Counted from the first letter of the stretch, positions 28,801 to 38,182 are shown. The stretch is DNA of 64,000 nucleotides from a marine actinobacterium MedAcidi-G2B (GCA_000817115.1 JUEO01000002.1:45146-109145), one strand, 5' to 3'. The notes: generated from the letters alone by a model not told the origin. A program made the numbers and translations.

Positions 28801-29174
28801 CTGGACTTGAAGCAGCGCGCAGCCTCTCGGATTTAGGGCTCGAGATAGTAGCAACAAAAGGCACAGCAGAGCATTTAGAGAAAAACGGAATACGAGTTAA
28901 AGACGTAGTAGCGAAACTGGATGAAGAGGGAACAGATGCAGTTGAACTGATTCGTTCGGGAGCAGTTCAACTCGTAGTCAATAGTCCCCATGGACGAGGA
29001 CCACGTGCCGATGGGGATCATATTCGCGGTGCGGCTGGGGCAGAGGATATTCCACTTCTCACTACTGCCTCTGCGGCATTAGCAGCAGCTAAAGGCCTTC
29101 ATGAATGGAAAAATAGTTCACTAGAAGTTCGTACTCTTCAGGCATATCATGAAGGTGTCAAAGCAGAGCATTGA
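25899..29174 (+). CDS. carB: Carbamoyl-phosphate synthase large subunit
   Basis: The 1091-aa product is the full-length duplicated ATP-grasp enzyme. The first half begins [17 protein letters not shown] and the second half [16 protein letters not shown]. Both halves show the [16 protein letters not shown] / [16 protein letters not shown] motif. The C-terminal allosteric MGS-like domain (about 950-1091, with [13 protein letters not shown]) is present. The start is GTG at 25899. It fits a single carAB serving pyrimidine and arginine synthesis. Confidence 0.98.
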   Translation: MPRRTDISSILLIGSGPIVIGQACEFDYSGTQACRVLKEEGYRVILVNSNPATIMTDPDFADATYVEPLRLDVLTRVIEQERPDALLPTLGGQTALNLAMELVEAGVLEEYGVELIGARSEAIATAEDRHLFKEAMLEIGLQVPDSGIAHSLDEAKKVVEGIGLPVIIRPAYILGGKGTGMAHTSEEFEKVAQNGLDASPIKEILIEQSIAGWKEFELEVMRDQSDNCVVVCSIENFDPMGVHTGDSITVAPAQTLTDIEYQKMRDDSFACLRRVGVETGGSNVQFAVNPENGDQVIIEMNPRVSRSSALASKATGFPIAKIAARLAIGYTLDEIPNDITEKTPAAFEPTIDYVVTKIPRWAFEKFPGADGILGTSMQSVGEVMAIGRTFPESLQKGLRSLENGRFGLNADPAENSLKKMDNEDLRSAAKIATPDRIYQIEALFRRGLTVEEVHSDTSIDPWFLDQILTITEERSYLENETLDTLDKWSWKRAKQLGFSDAQLAYLWETQESLVREKRESLGVFPTYKTVDTCGAEFAADTPYHYSTWEDENEVKPSGRPKIMILGSGPNRIGQGIEFDYCCVHASFALRSAGYETIMVNCNPETVSTDYDTSDRLYFEPLTHEDVSNVIEAEQPEGIIVSLGGQTPLKLAAVLPEELIAGTNPKSIDIAEDRELWNALCRNIGINQPPGGTAINLDEAQEIADEVGFPVLIRPSYVLGGRAMEIVYDHSQLEKAMAELLEFGSLGIEGGLSSERPVLVDRFLEEAIEVDVDAIRDATGDTVIGAVMEHVEEAGIHSGDSACVIPPPHLNEEVIAKIEEFTLQIAEALEVKGLINVQFAVKEDQIYVIEANPRASRTVPFVAKATGVPLAKVASRVMVGATLAELREEKLLRPRASGDHVAVKEAVLPFNRFPEADPVLGPEMRSTGEVMGIDLTTGLAFAKSQISAGGALPESGTVFMSLADRDKETGLEAARSLSDLGLEIVATKGTAEHLEKNGIRVKDVVAKLDEEGTDAVELIRSGAVQLVVNSPHGRGPRADGDHIRGAAGAEDIPLLTTASAALAAAKGLHEWKNSSLEVRTLQAYHEGVKAEH

Positions 29175-29175
29175 T

Positions 29176-30105
29176 ATGGGACATATTCCAAGTACTGATT
29201 TCACGACGAGAATAGGGTCTGTGGTTCTTCCGAATCCGATCATGACAGCATCAGGAACATCTGGACAAGGCGCTGAACTTTCAAAATATTTCGACCTTTC
29301 CTCACTTGGAGCAATTGTCGTGAAGTCTCTACATGCCAAACCCTGGCCTGGCAGTCCTGCGCCTCGTTTACACCCAACTTCTGCAGGAATGATAAATAGC
29401 GTTGGGCTTCAAGGTCCGGGAATAGAAGAGTGGCTGATAAATGATCTTCCCGCGTTAGAAAAGGCTGGAGCAAGAGTAATTGTAAGTATTTGGGGGCAAA
29501 CAGTAGAAGAGTTTGAGCAGGCTGCGAAACTACTAGCAGGTGCTTCAGATGCTGTGATAGCGGTAGAAGTGAATGCTTCTTGTCCGAATTTAGAAGACAG
29601 AACAAATCTTTTTGCTCATTCAGCAGTAGCAACTGCAGAAGTTGTAAAAGCTTCTTTAGTTTCGGAAAGACCATGTTGGGCGAAGCTCAGTTCAAACACC
29701 CCTGATTTACCTCAAATCGCAAAAGCAGCCGAAGAAGCTGGAGCAGAAGCAGTAACAGTTGCAAACACATTATTAGGCATGGTGATTAACACGGACACTC
29801 GTAAACCCTTACTAGGAGCTGGGCGTGGCGGGGTCTCAGGTCCTGCGATCAAGCCAATAGCAATTCGGTCGGTTTTTGACACCTACGCCAGCAATTTAGA
29901 AATACCAATCATTGGAGTAGGAGGAATCGCAAAAGGGGAAGACGTTTCTGAGTTCTTGATGGCAGGGGCAACTGCAACACAAATAGGAACAGCAACATTC
30001 GCAAACCCTCGTGCTCCTCAGAAGATCCTCAAAGGGTTTTCAAAATGGTGTAAAGATCAAGGTTTAGATCAAGTAAATAAGTTGATTGGAGTGGCTCATG
30101 GCTGA
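29176..30105 (+). CDS. pyrD: Dihydroorotate dehydrogenase, class 1B-like catalytic subunit
   Basis: Oxidises dihydroorotate to orotate with FMN. PIMTASGTSGQG, SAGMINSVGLQGPGIE, VNASCPNLED (catalytic Cys, so class 1 and not the Ser-using class 2), NTLLGMVINTDT and GGVSGPAIKPIAIR match the PyrDB type. That type normally needs the Fe-S/FAD subunit PyrK, which is not present here. ATG at 29176 follows carB by one base. ATG at 29149 inside carB is the alternative and adds 9 residues. Confidence 0.94.
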   Translation: MGHIPSTDFTTRIGSVVLPNPIMTASGTSGQGAELSKYFDLSSLGAIVVKSLHAKPWPGSPAPRLHPTSAGMINSVGLQGPGIEEWLINDLPALEKAGARVIVSIWGQTVEEFEQAAKLLAGASDAVIAVEVNASCPNLEDRTNLFAHSAVATAEVVKASLVSERPCWAKLSSNTPDLPQIAKAAEEAGAEAVTVANTLLGMVINTDTRKPLLGAGRGGVSGPAIKPIAIRSVFDTYASNLEIPIIGVGGIAKGEDVSEFLMAGATATQIGTATFANPRAPQKILKGFSKWCKDQGLDQVNKLIGVAHG

Positions 30106-30838
30106 AGAAAATTTTGATGGCGATAAATTTGAAGAAATAGATGAGGGAGAAGTTCCTTCCGAAATTCGTTCTCGTTTAGCATTGGCGTTAGATGTTGATG
30201 ATGTCGTTGCAGCCCGACGCCTCGCTGCTGATCTTGATGAATTTTTTGGAACGGTCAAAGTTGGATTAGAGCTTTATACAGCTGCCGGGCCAGATGTAAT
30301 TGCAGGACTTGTTGCAAATGGATGGGATGTGTTTGCAGATCTCAAATTGCATGACATACCAACCACGGTCAATAAAGCAGCTCGAGTTGTTGGATCTTTA
30401 GGAGTTCGCTGGCTTACTGTTCATACATCCGGCGGTGAGGCAATGCTTCAAGCAGCAGTCGAAGGACTAAGAGAAGGAGCAGAAGGTCTTGACGGGCCAC
30501 CACCAGGAGTTTTAGGGGTGACAGTTTTGACTAGTGATGCCGAAGCCTCTTCAGAAACATTGAAGACTCGAACTTCACTTGCGGTAGAAACTGGATGTGC
30601 TGGAATCATTTGCGCTGCTCCTGATTTATCAACCACTGAGCCATGGGCAGATCAACTAACACGAGTCGTACCTGGTACTCGTATGCCAGGATCTGAAACC
30701 CATGATCAGGCACGAGTCTTAACGCCGCAGCAGGCCATAAACGATGGAGCTGACATCTTGGTTATTGGCCGTACAGTGACGTTGGCGGAAGAACCGATCC
30801 TTGCAGCAGCAGAACTTGTTAGTTATTTACTCGGATGA
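30098..30838 (+). CDS. pyrF: Orotidine 5'-phosphate decarboxylase
   Basis: Final step to UMP. Motifs are LALALDVDDVVAARRLA, VKVGLELYTAAG, FADLKLHDIPTTVN (catalytic Asp-Lys-Asp), TVHTSGGEAML and IVIGR-type VIGRTVTLAEE. About 246 aa, the shorter group rather than the long mycobacterial type. ATG at 30098 has GGAG (30088-30091) 6 bases upstream; TTG at 30086 is unlikely. About 20 acidic residues precede the barrel. It overlaps the pyrD end. Confidence 0.95.
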   Translation: MAEENFDGDKFEEIDEGEVPSEIRSRLALALDVDDVVAARRLAADLDEFFGTVKVGLELYTAAGPDVIAGLVANGWDVFADLKLHDIPTTVNKAARVVGSLGVRWLTVHTSGGEAMLQAAVEGLREGAEGLDGPPPGVLGVTVLTSDAEASSETLKTRTSLAVETGCAGIICAAPDLSTTEPWADQLTRVVPGTRMPGSETHDQARVLTPQQAINDGADILVIGRTVTLAEEPILAAAELVSYLLG

Positions 30839-30869
30839 TTTCACCAAAAGCATTTTCGACGCTAAAGTC

Positions 30870-30883
30870 CCTGTCATGACAGG
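30870..30883 (+). promoter_or_regulatory. Perfect palindrome over the mihF start codon
   Basis: CCTGTCATGACAGG is a perfect 14-bp palindrome with the mihF ATG at its centre (30876-30878). The gene has no clear Shine-Dalgarno site. As mIHF binds DNA, self-binding is conceivable, but nothing here proves it; chance is possible. Confidence 0.3.
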
Positions 30884-31190
30884 ACTTCCCGAACTTACAG
30901 ACGAACAACGACGAGCAGCTTTAGTGAAAGCAGCTGAAGCGCGACGAGCTCGAGCCGAAATCAAGGAACTGCTAAAAATGGGTTCTCTCACATTTCCAGG
31001 ACTTCTTGAACGCGCAGATAATGACCCAGTTATTGCGAAAATGAAAGTTCTATCTGCTTTAGAGTCCTTACCTAAACTCGGCAAAGTAAAAGCAAGACGC
31101 ACAATGGAGGAAATAGGTATTAGCGAAAGCCGAAGACTTAAAGGACTAGGGAGTCAACAGCGCTCCGACCTTTTATCTCGGTTTTCATAG
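30876..31190 (+). CDS. mihF: Actinobacterial integration host factor (mIHF)
   Basis: Nucleoid-associated DNA-binding protein of actinobacteria, unrelated to HU-type IHF. The 104-aa sequence LPELTDEQRRAALVKAAEAR, then MKVLSALESLPKLGKVKARR (helix-two-turn-helix core) and SRRLKGLGSQQRSDLLSRF, matches mycobacterial mIHF. ATG at 30876 is chosen because family proteins begin just before LPxLTxEQR. It sits directly ahead of gmk as in other actinobacteria. Confidence 0.92.
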   Translation: MTGLPELTDEQRRAALVKAAEARRARAEIKELLKMGSLTFPGLLERADNDPVIAKMKVLSALESLPKLGKVKARRTMEEIGISESRRLKGLGSQQRSDLLSRFS

Positions 31191-31197
31191 AGGACTA

Positions 31198-31758
31198 ATG
31201 ACACCTAAGAAACGAGAACCACTTTTAGTGGTTCTTTCAGGCCCCGGAGGAGTAGGAAAAGGTGTCCTCGCAGAGAAACTCGTAACCCAAGACAAAAACC
31301 TTGCACTCAGTCAATCATGGACAACCCGGACACGCAGATCTGATGAAGATCCAGAAGCCTACAAATTTGTTAGCCGTCAAGAATTTCTTGATCATCAAAA
31401 TCAAAGAGGGTTCATTGAGTGGAACGAGTTCTTAGGAGAACTTTATGGCACTCCTGTTCCTGACGCCTCTGCTCCGCATGACATTCTTCTAGAAATAGAC
31501 GTGGCAGGCGGTCACCAAATCAAAGAAAATTATGCAGATGCTTTGTTAATTTTTGTAGATGCCCCCAGTGTAGAAGAGCAACGCCGACGCCTTATTGAAC
31601 GTGGAGACACTGGAGAACGGGCAAAAGAAAGAATTGTTGAGGGTGAACGGGAAAGAATAGAAGCCGAGTCTTTGGGTTATCTAAAAATTATTAATGATGA
31701 TCTGAAAGAAGCAATAAAAAAAATCCAAGAAGTGATTAGTGAAAAACGAATTACTTAA
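31198..31758 (+). CDS. gmk: Guanylate kinase
   Basis: Phosphorylates GMP to GDP. The P-loop is SGPGGVGKGVLAEKL (the actinobacterial GPGGVGK form). SQSWTTRTRRSDEDPEAY (GMP-binding Arg/Tyr), FIEWNEFLGELYGTP and LLEIDVAGGHQIK follow. 186 aa. AGAGGA lies just before the ATG, 7 bases after the mihF stop. Confidence 0.95.
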   Translation: MTPKKREPLLVVLSGPGGVGKGVLAEKLVTQDKNLALSQSWTTRTRRSDEDPEAYKFVSRQEFLDHQNQRGFIEWNEFLGELYGTPVPDASAPHDILLEIDVAGGHQIKENYADALLIFVDAPSVEEQRRRLIERGDTGERAKERIVEGERERIEAESLGYLKIINDDLKEAIKKIQEVISEKRIT

Positions 31759-31770
31759 GTTCTTCAACAC

Positions 31771-31801
31771 TTGACTATCGAGGTAATGAGCGCCATATCT
31801 G
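31771..31801 (+). promoter_or_regulatory. Candidate promoter for rpoZ-coaBC-metK
   Basis: TTGACT (31771-31776) is a good -35 element. TATCTG (31796-31801) could be the -10 with a long 19-bp spacer, or ATATCT with 18 bp. It lies in the 106-bp gmk-rpoZ gap. The call rests on the -35 match alone. Confidence 0.35.
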
Positions 31802-31864
31802 ATACCGTTTATACGTCTGAAATGCGTTCAGGTATGAAACATCAACTAAAGATGAGGTATTTTT

Positions 31865-32206
31865 GTGAAGGGTCACGACACCATGATCACCCCCGAGATA
31901 GAAGGGCTTTTAGATCGGGCTGAATCGAAGTTCCGTTTAGTCGCTCTTAGTTCTCAACGAGCTCGGCAAATAAACTCGTATTTCAATCAATTAGGGGAAG
32001 GTCTTGGAGCTTCTATTCCACCTCAACTTCCCTCAACAGCGCGTAAACCTTTATCCATAGCATTTGAAGAGATCTCAGCAGACAAAATAATTCCTGTCGA
32101 GGTTTCAGAACCATCAGAAGAAGAATTGAAGTTGATTGAGGCCATGGAAGAGTCAGAACTCGAAGAAGATGTCGAGTCTGAAGAGACAAGCGACGAAAGC
32201 GCTTGA
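31865..32206 (+). CDS. rpoZ: DNA-directed RNA polymerase omega subunit
   Basis: Small RNA polymerase assembly subunit. MITPEIEGLLDRAESKFRLV and SSQRARQINSYFNQLGEG are the family core. A long acidic tail (about the last 40 residues) follows KPLSIAFEEISADKI. GTG at 31865 has GAGG 8 bases upstream; ATG at 31883 is the alternative and corresponds to the usual core start. It lies between gmk and coaBC as in most actinobacteria. Confidence 0.92.
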   Translation: MKGHDTMITPEIEGLLDRAESKFRLVALSSQRARQINSYFNQLGEGLGASIPPQLPSTARKPLSIAFEEISADKIIPVEVSEPSEEELKLIEAMEESELEEDVESEETSDESA

Positions 32207-32221
32207 TTTACCCTTGAATTT

Positions 32222-33463
32222 ATGGGCATCTTTGATGGTCGCCGAATCGTTCTTGGAGTAACTGGGGGAATCGCTGCGTATAAGGCAGTCGAAGTTTGCC
32301 GTCGTCTAGTAGACGCCGGAGCCCATGTTTCACCCATTCTCACAAAAGGAGCTGAAAAGTTCATAGGGAGAGCAACGTTCGATGCTTTGGCTTCAGAAAA
32401 AGTTCAGACTTCTCTATGGGAAGAAGAACACCCAATACCCCACACAAACCTTGGCCAAAACGCTGACTTAATTCTGGTTTGCCCTGCCACAGCAAGACTA
32501 CTCTCCGATTATCGAACTGGTCGTTCTGCTGATTTGTTGACCGCAACCCTGTTAGCTACTCGGGCTCCCGTAATAGTTTGTCCTGCAATGCACACTGAGA
32601 TGTGGGAACAACCTTCCGTTCAAGAAAATATTCAAGAGTTAATCAAACGTGGCGTAGAAATAGTCGGACCAGATCAAGGACGCTTAGCAGGAGGTGATGA
32701 TGGAGCAGGTCGCCTTTCCGATCCAGTCTCTGTAGTCGCAGCGGTCGAAAAAGTATTAAATTTAGGTTTGAATTCTAAGACTCAAGACTTCTTGGGACTT
32801 CAAGTCTTAGTCTCAGCGGGTGGAACAAAAGAGCCTATCTGCCCGGTTCGTTATATCGGGAATAGGTCATCTGGTAAACAAGGACATGCCATAGCTTTAG
32901 AAGCAGCTACTAGAGGAGCGTCGGTTGTTTGTGTCACTACTGAACCTAGTCATGCCCCAAATCATCCAAACCTGAAGGTAGTTACAGTTGAGACTGCAGA
33001 TGAAATGGCACAGACAGTCTTTTCTGAAGCGCCAAAAAGTGATTTAGTGGTTATGGCAGCGGCCGTGGCAGATTTCACTCCCGTAGTCAAAAGCGAAAAA
33101 AAGATCAAGAAATCTGAAGAATGTTTAGAGATACGTCTTGAACCCACCGTAGATATTCTTGCCGCCTTGGGTTCCTCTCATACTGGAAAACAGATTTTGG
33201 TGGGTTTTGCTGCCGAAACAAACGACCTTGAAGAAAATGCAAAGAAAAAACTCGAAGCTAAAGGTATTGATTTGATCGTAGCGAATGACGTTTCTGCCGA
33301 GAATACTGGATTTAATTGTGACACGAATGCAGTAACTTTGTTTGATTTAGTGGGAAGAAAAACCGAGTTTCCTCTCGCCGATAAACGAGATATAGCACAG
33401 GCGATACTTGATACTGCTTTAAAGTTAAAGGTTGATAGGCACGAAGAAATTGGAGAAAAATAA
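32222..33463 (+). CDS. coaBC: Bifunctional phosphopantothenoylcysteine decarboxylase/synthetase
   Basis: Two steps of coenzyme A synthesis. The N-terminal flavodoxin-like CoaC half (about 1-185) has [35 protein letters not shown] (catalytic His) and [11 protein letters not shown]. The C-terminal CoaB half (about 195-400) has [37 protein letters not shown] and VGFAAETND. 413 aa, normal length. It overlaps metK by one base. Confidence 0.96.
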   Translation: MGIFDGRRIVLGVTGGIAAYKAVEVCRRLVDAGAHVSPILTKGAEKFIGRATFDALASEKVQTSLWEEEHPIPHTNLGQNADLILVCPATARLLSDYRTGRSADLLTATLLATRAPVIVCPAMHTEMWEQPSVQENIQELIKRGVEIVGPDQGRLAGGDDGAGRLSDPVSVVAAVEKVLNLGLNSKTQDFLGLQVLVSAGGTKEPICPVRYIGNRSSGKQGHAIALEAATRGASVVCVTTEPSHAPNHPNLKVVTVETADEMAQTVFSEAPKSDLVVMAAAVADFTPVVKSEKKIKKSEECLEIRLEPTVDILAALGSSHTGKQILVGFAAETNDLEENAKKKLEAKGIDLIVANDVSAENTGFNCDTNAVTLFDLVGRKTEFPLADKRDIAQAILDTALKLKVDRHEEIGEK

Positions 33464-34656
33464 TGAGTCGTAAATGGACCTTCACTTCAGAGTCTGTCAC
33501 TGAAGGGCACCCTGACAAGATGGCAGATCAAATATCTGACGCTGTTCTTGATGCGATGCTCGTTGAAGATGCAGAGAGCAGAGTGGCTTGTGAAACTCTT
33601 GTTACGACTGGTTTAGTTGTTGTTGCTGGAGAAGTCACCTGCAAAGGTTATGTGGACATCCCTAGCATTGTGCGAAGCACTATAAAAGAGATTGGATATG
33701 ACCGCGAAGATTTTGGATTTGATGGTGATACCTGTGGGGTTATGGTCAGTCTTGATGGGCAGTCTTCAGATATAGCTCAAGGGGTCGATGATTCTGAAGA
33801 AACCCGTACTGCTAACTCAAGTGAAGAGGATCTGGACCGCCAAGGAGCTGGCGATCAAGGCATGATGTTTGGTTATGCCTGTGATGAAACAGAAGAATTG
33901 ATGCCTTTACCTATCAATCTTGCCCATCAGATGGCAGAACGTCATGCGTCTGTGCGTAAATCCGGTTTAATTCCATATTTAAGACCGGATGCAAAGACTC
34001 AAGTCACATTTGATTATGAAGATGATCAACCAGTTCGTTTAAAGACAATTCTTGTTTCAACACAGCACAACGATGGAATTGACCGAGATTCAATGATTCG
34101 TCCTGATCTCATAGACGAGGTTATTCGTCCAGTAATTCCAGAACAATTTGCTGATGATGATTACCAAGTTTATGTAAATCCCACTGGACGGTTTGTCATC
34201 GGTGGACCAGTTGGAGATGCAGGACTAACCGGCCGTAAAATAATTGTTGATACTTACGGAGGGATGGCTCGCCACGGCGGGGGAGCCTTTTCCGGCAAAG
34301 ACCCAAGCAAAGTTGATCGTTCCGCAGCCTATGCAGCCAGATGGGTTGCAAAAAACCTTGTAGCAGCCGGAGCGGCTCGCCGATGTGAGGTTCAGGTAGC
34401 TTATGCAATAGGTATGGCTAGACCAGTCTCTATCTACGTGGAGACTTTTAATACCGAAATCGTGGACCCAGAAAAAATATCAAACTGTGTAAACCAAATC
34501 TTTGATCTGCGCCCTGCTGCGATTATTCGCGATCTTGATTTGAAAAGACCTATTTATAAGGACACTGCTGTTTATGGCCATTTTGGTCGAGAAAAGTTTC
34601 CTTGGGAGCAGACAGGAAAAGTCGAAGAAATTCGTTCTGCTCTTGAACTAGATTAG
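33463..34656 (+). CDS. metK: S-adenosylmethionine synthase
   Basis: Makes SAM from methionine and ATP. The 397-aa product has [56 protein letters not shown] and [19 protein letters not shown], which are the ATP, metal and methionine binding segments. There is no leader space upstream (it overlaps coaBC), so no SAM riboswitch. priA follows after 10 bases. Confidence 0.98.
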   Translation: MSRKWTFTSESVTEGHPDKMADQISDAVLDAMLVEDAESRVACETLVTTGLVVVAGEVTCKGYVDIPSIVRSTIKEIGYDREDFGFDGDTCGVMVSLDGQSSDIAQGVDDSEETRTANSSEEDLDRQGAGDQGMMFGYACDETEELMPLPINLAHQMAERHASVRKSGLIPYLRPDAKTQVTFDYEDDQPVRLKTILVSTQHNDGIDRDSMIRPDLIDEVIRPVIPEQFADDDYQVYVNPTGRFVIGGPVGDAGLTGRKIIVDTYGGMARHGGGAFSGKDPSKVDRSAAYAARWVAKNLVAAGAARRCEVQVAYAIGMARPVSIYVETFNTEIVDPEKISNCVNQIFDLRPAAIIRDLDLKRPIYKDTAVYGHFGREKFPWEQTGKVEEIRSALELD

Positions 34657-34666
34657 GCGGCAGACC

Positions 34667-36487
34667 GTGCCCGGCAAAATGTCGGATCAGAGCCAGTTAC
34701 CTTTCCAAGACGCAAATCATGATTCTGAATCCAAAGAAGAGACGATTGGCAGAGTTGTACGTGTTCTACCAGATGTAGGTGGAGTAGATCGCCCGTTTGA
34801 TTACCTAGTCCCCAGCAGTTGGATAGCCGATGGGCGAGACAAAAGCCTTCAGGTAGGAAGCAGAGTACGAATTCCTTTCGGGCCAAGGCGTGTAGCGGGA
34901 TGGGTGGTAGAAGACTATGTAGACCCACCAAAAGAAGTCAAACTTCGCGAGTTGACAAAACTAAGTGGCATGGGTCCTAGTTCAGACATGATTCAGATCG
35001 CTCGTTGGGTTTCTTACAGATGGGCTGGAAAGCTTTCATCCGTCTTGAAGACAGCTTCGCCGTTAAGGAACATTGATCGTCTACCCGCCTCTCCGTCTGA
35101 TGTCACAATTGGCGCTAAACCACCGAATTGGGCGGTAGAAGCTCTTGAGAAACCTAAAAGAGTTCTAAGGATGCCACCCAATGAAGACATTCTTCCGCTC
35201 ATCAAAGCGACTATAAGGACGGGTAATGCTTTGGTCATTGTTCCTTCAATCGAAATGGCCAAATCACTTACAGGTGATCTAAAAAAAATAGGTATTCCCG
35301 TTTCACTAATGCCTCATCAATGGGCAGAAGCTGCTGCTGGTGGAGTGGTTGTTGGAACACGATCTGCAGTATTTGCTCCTGTTCGTGAGTTGGCCGCAAT
35401 ATTGATATTTGACGAACACGACGGAACTCTCCAAGAAGAACGGATGCCTACCTGGCATGCCCGAGATGTTGCCATAGAGAGAGCTCGCCGAGCTGAAGTT
35501 CCCTGTGTTCTAATTTCACCAACTCCAAGTTTGGAAGCATTGCAGTGGGGCTTGTTGCAGAAGTTTCCAAAGAATCATGAATCTGAAAGTTGGGCGGAAG
35601 TTCAAATTATTGACCGGCGTGAAGAAAATCCTTTACGGCCAGGTCTCTTAAGTGATGATTTAGTGCAATTAATAAGAGTAAAAGATGAAGATCCAACTAT
35701 TTGCATACTTAATAGAAAAGGAAGATCTCGGTTACTCGCATGCTCACATTGTGGGGAGCTAGTTAAGTGTGAAGATCATCAAGTTCCCCTTATTCAAGAT
35801 GAAGATGAGATGCTTCTATGCACTGTAGATGGAGCACGTCAACCATCTTTGTGCGTTCGCTGCGGTTCCACGCGTTTCAAAAATTTGAGAGCAGGAATTA
35901 GCCGTTTAAGAGAAGAGATTGAAGCTTTGGCGCGCCAGTCAACGGTGGAGATTACTTCGGATACAAAGGCCGCTGATGTTGCGGGCTGCAAATTGTTTAT
36001 CGGAACTGAAGCAGCTCTGCATCGATTCAAGAAAGCGTCTCAAGTCATTTTTCTTGATTTTGATCAAGAACTTCTTGCACGACGTTTTCGCGCTAATGAA
36101 CAAGCTTTGTCATTATTGGCGCAAGCTTCTCGATTGGTTGGGTCTAAAGGTAGTAATGGAAAAATAGTCATTCAAACTAGACAACCTGACCATGAAGTAC
36201 TTCAGGCAGCTGTCAATGGAAATCCAGAACTTCTATCCGAGTCAGAAAAAGAAAGAAGAAAGATATTGAATCTGCCTCCTTTTTCTGCCCAAGCACAAAT
36301 CTCTGGTGCTTCGGCAGAAATATTCATGAATTCTTTAGGGAAACCAGAGGGAATAAAAATTATGGGGCCAAGAGATGGGTCCTGGTTGGTGCAAGCACCA
36401 AATTCAGAAGACTTGGCGGAGTTATTGCATAAAACAGAGCGCCCAAGTGGCAGGTTACGCATTCAAGTTGACCCGCAGAATATTTAG
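34667..36487 (+). CDS. priA: Primosomal protein PriA, ATPase motif lacking (actinobacterial type)
   Basis: Replication-restart protein. The 606-aa product has the N-terminal 3'-DNA-end-binding domain (RVLPDVGGVDRPFDYLVPSS, VRIPFGPRRVAGWVVE). The helicase core has lost Walker A: no GxxGxGK is seen in the region of RMPPNEDILPLIKATIR. A remnant DEHDGTLQEERMP stands in for DEEH. Cysteines in ACSHCG, VKCEDH, LLCTV and CVRCGS suggest one good and one degenerate zinc site. The start is GTG 34667, or possibly ATG 34679. Confidence 0.87.
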   Translation: MPGKMSDQSQLPFQDANHDSESKEETIGRVVRVLPDVGGVDRPFDYLVPSSWIADGRDKSLQVGSRVRIPFGPRRVAGWVVEDYVDPPKEVKLRELTKLSGMGPSSDMIQIARWVSYRWAGKLSSVLKTASPLRNIDRLPASPSDVTIGAKPPNWAVEALEKPKRVLRMPPNEDILPLIKATIRTGNALVIVPSIEMAKSLTGDLKKIGIPVSLMPHQWAEAAAGGVVVGTRSAVFAPVRELAAILIFDEHDGTLQEERMPTWHARDVAIERARRAEVPCVLISPTPSLEALQWGLLQKFPKNHESESWAEVQIIDRREENPLRPGLLSDDLVQLIRVKDEDPTICILNRKGRSRLLACSHCGELVKCEDHQVPLIQDEDEMLLCTVDGARQPSLCVRCGSTRFKNLRAGISRLREEIEALARQSTVEITSDTKAADVAGCKLFIGTEAALHRFKKASQVIFLDFDQELLARRFRANEQALSLLAQASRLVGSKGSNGKIVIQTRQPDHEVLQAAVNGNPELLSESEKERRKILNLPPFSAQAQISGASAEIFMNSLGKPEGIKIMGPRDGSWLVQAPNSEDLAELLHKTERPSGRLRIQVDPQNI

Positions 36488-36488
36488 A

Positions 36489-37013
36489 TCAAGGACTCCA
36501 TATTCTCCGGTGTGTTTCATATAGGGCAATACCTGCAGCCGTGGCAACATTCAAACTTCCTACTCGACCTAGCTGAGGAATGAAAGCGACAGAATCACAG
36601 GCTTCAAGGGCTTGAGGTGAAAGGCCTCGATCTTCATGCCCAAAGACTAAGCATGTTTTTTCCTTGATTGGTGCCTGAAATATTGGTATCGCCTCTTCAG
36701 ATAATTCAATTCCTAGCAGAGAGAAACCAGAATCTTTGATTTGAGTTATGGCTTCCTTGATTTCTTCACAAAAAGACCACGTCAAATAGCGATCGGTTCC
36801 CAAAGCAGTACGGGCTACTTTCGGATGAGATGGGAGTGGTGTGGCGCCAGAAAACCAGATATGAGAACTTCGATACGCAGCTGCAGTACGAAGAATGGTT
36901 CCAACATTGAACGGTGTTTGGACGCTATCGAGGAGTATCGCTACATCAGATTCGGTTTGTCGACGCCATTGACGATGAAGTCTCTTAAGGCCTGTGCTGT
37001 CAAGATTCTTCAT
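36489..37013 (-). CDS. TrmH/SpoU-family RNA 2'-O-methyltransferase
   Basis: SPOUT-fold SAM enzyme methylating tRNA or rRNA ribose. The 174-aa product has the three family motifs: NVGTILRTAAAYRSSHIWF, LVFGHEDRGLSPQAL, and IPQLGRVGSLNVATAAGIAL. It lacks the N-terminal substrate-binding domain of RlmB, so it is nearer TrmH/TrmL in size. Convergent with priA (one base between). Its start overlaps the end of the upstream methyltransferase gene by 14 bases. Confidence 0.88.
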   Translation of the reverse strand: MKNLDSTGLKRLHRQWRRQTESDVAILLDSVQTPFNVGTILRTAAAYRSSHIWFSGATPLPSHPKVARTALGTDRYLTWSFCEEIKEAITQIKDSGFSLLGIELSEEAIPIFQAPIKEKTCLVFGHEDRGLSPQALEACDSVAFIPQLGRVGSLNVATAAGIALYETHRRIWSP

Positions 37014-37626
37014 CGCTTTCCCTTCTAGTTACATCCAACAGTCGGAATCCTTTTCTTGAACCACGACGACTGGCGTTCCATTCTTTTGTTTCTAACCATT
37101 TAGCTAATGAGTCAGAACCGAGATGTCGTTGTATCACGAAATGAGCTGATCCATTGGGGCTAAGACGGTTTAACCATTCTAGGAGAAGTTCGTGAAGAGA
37201 TTCTTTACCAATTCTTATTGGAGGATTCGACCAGATTGAATCAAAAGAAATATCTTCAGGTATTTCTTCCGGAAGACAAGTAAAGATATTTTTTGAATTT
37301 GTTTTTTCAGCGTTTAGGCGACAAAGTTCGAGTGCTCGGATGTTGGTGTCAGTGGCCCAAACTTTTGCATCTGGATACCTCTCTCCCAAGGTGCATGCGA
37401 TAGGTCCGTATCCGCAACCTAAATCTAAAATGTTCTTAACCGGCGCAGGCACAGAAGGACCTTCCATTAAGAGATAGCGGGTTCCTTTGTCCACTTGATT
37501 TGCAGAGAAAACTCCACGGTCAGTGGTCAAACTGAGATCAACATCGGGTAGAAGCAATCGCACCTCTTTTTTACGAGAAGTGGATTTAGGGTTAGATACC
37601 CAGTAATGCTGATCGGAGTCGTCCAT
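37000..37626 (-). CDS. Class I SAM methyltransferase, RsmC/RlmG-like
   Basis: Probable rRNA guanine-N2 methyltransferase. The 208-aa product has motif I ILDLGCGYGPIACTLGERYP, VWATDTNIRALEL, the motif IV IWSNPPIRIGKESLHELL (NPPF-like), and FVIQRHLGSDSLAKWL. It corresponds to the C-terminal half of RsmC; the N-terminal half of the enterobacterial protein is absent, as in many Gram-positives. It diverges from def with only 22 bp between start codons. Confidence 0.87.
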   Translation of the reverse strand: MDDSDQHYWVSNPKSTSRKKEVRLLLPDVDLSLTTDRGVFSANQVDKGTRYLLMEGPSVPAPVKNILDLGCGYGPIACTLGERYPDAKVWATDTNIRALELCRLNAEKTNSKNIFTCLPEEIPEDISFDSIWSNPPIRIGKESLHELLLEWLNRLSPNGSAHFVIQRHLGSDSLAKWLETKEWNASRRGSRKGFRLLDVTRRESDEES

Positions 37627-37648
37627 ACCCAGACGATAGTCTTATCTC

Positions 37649-38182
37649 ATGGGTTCATATGAAATACGAACAGTTGGTGATCCGGTACTACGTACAGTAA
37701 CGGATGAAGTAACTAACATAGACGCGTCTTTGGTGAAGGTAACTGACAACATGTTCTCATCAATGTATGACGCTGCGGGCATAGGTCTTGCAGCACCACA
37801 AGTAGGAATTCAGAAAAGATTTTTCGTTTACGATCATGGAGAACACTCCGGAGTAATTCTGAATCCAAAAATTGTGGAATCGGATGGTGAATGGGTTTTT
37901 GAAGAAGCTTGCCTTTCAATTCCAGGGCTTTCTTGGGAAATTATTCGTCCTAAAACAATTCATTTAGTGGGCATTGACCTCAATGGAAATGAAGTGTCGA
38001 TAGAGGCAGATGAACTTGAAGCACGCTTATTCCAGCACGAAATTGATCATCTGAATGGAGTCTTATTGTTAGATCTGCTTGATGATGAAAGTCGACGTCA
38101 AGCTTTAAGCAAGTTAAGAGAATTAGATCTCAGGCGCACTCCTAGGCCGCCTTCAGATCCTGGAGAATTGCGGCTGCCTTGA
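37649..38182 (+). CDS. def: Peptide deformylase
   Basis: Removes the N-formyl group from new proteins. The three metal/active-site motifs are seen: GIGLAAPQVGIQ, EEACLSIPG (EGCLS-type with Ala for Gly) and QHEIDHLNGVLLLD (HExxH). 177 aa. TTGA overlap with fmt, its classic partner. The N-terminal GSYEIRTVGDPVLRT is normal. Confidence 0.95.
   Translation: MGSYEIRTVGDPVLRTVTDEVTNIDASLVKVTDNMFSSMYDAAGIGLAAPQVGIQKRFFVYDHGEHSGVILNPKIVESDGEWVFEEACLSIPGLSWEIIRPKTIHLVGIDLNGNEVSIEADELEARLFQHEIDHLNGVLLLDLLDDESRRQALSKLRELDLRRTPRPPSDPGELRLP

Noticed and set aside
33430-33470. SAM riboswitch upstream of metK
   Set aside because: metK overlaps coaBC by one base, leaving no leader.
35919-36167. 82-codon open frame within priA, other frame
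   Set aside because: Shadow of priA; the priA frame has clear domain content throughout.
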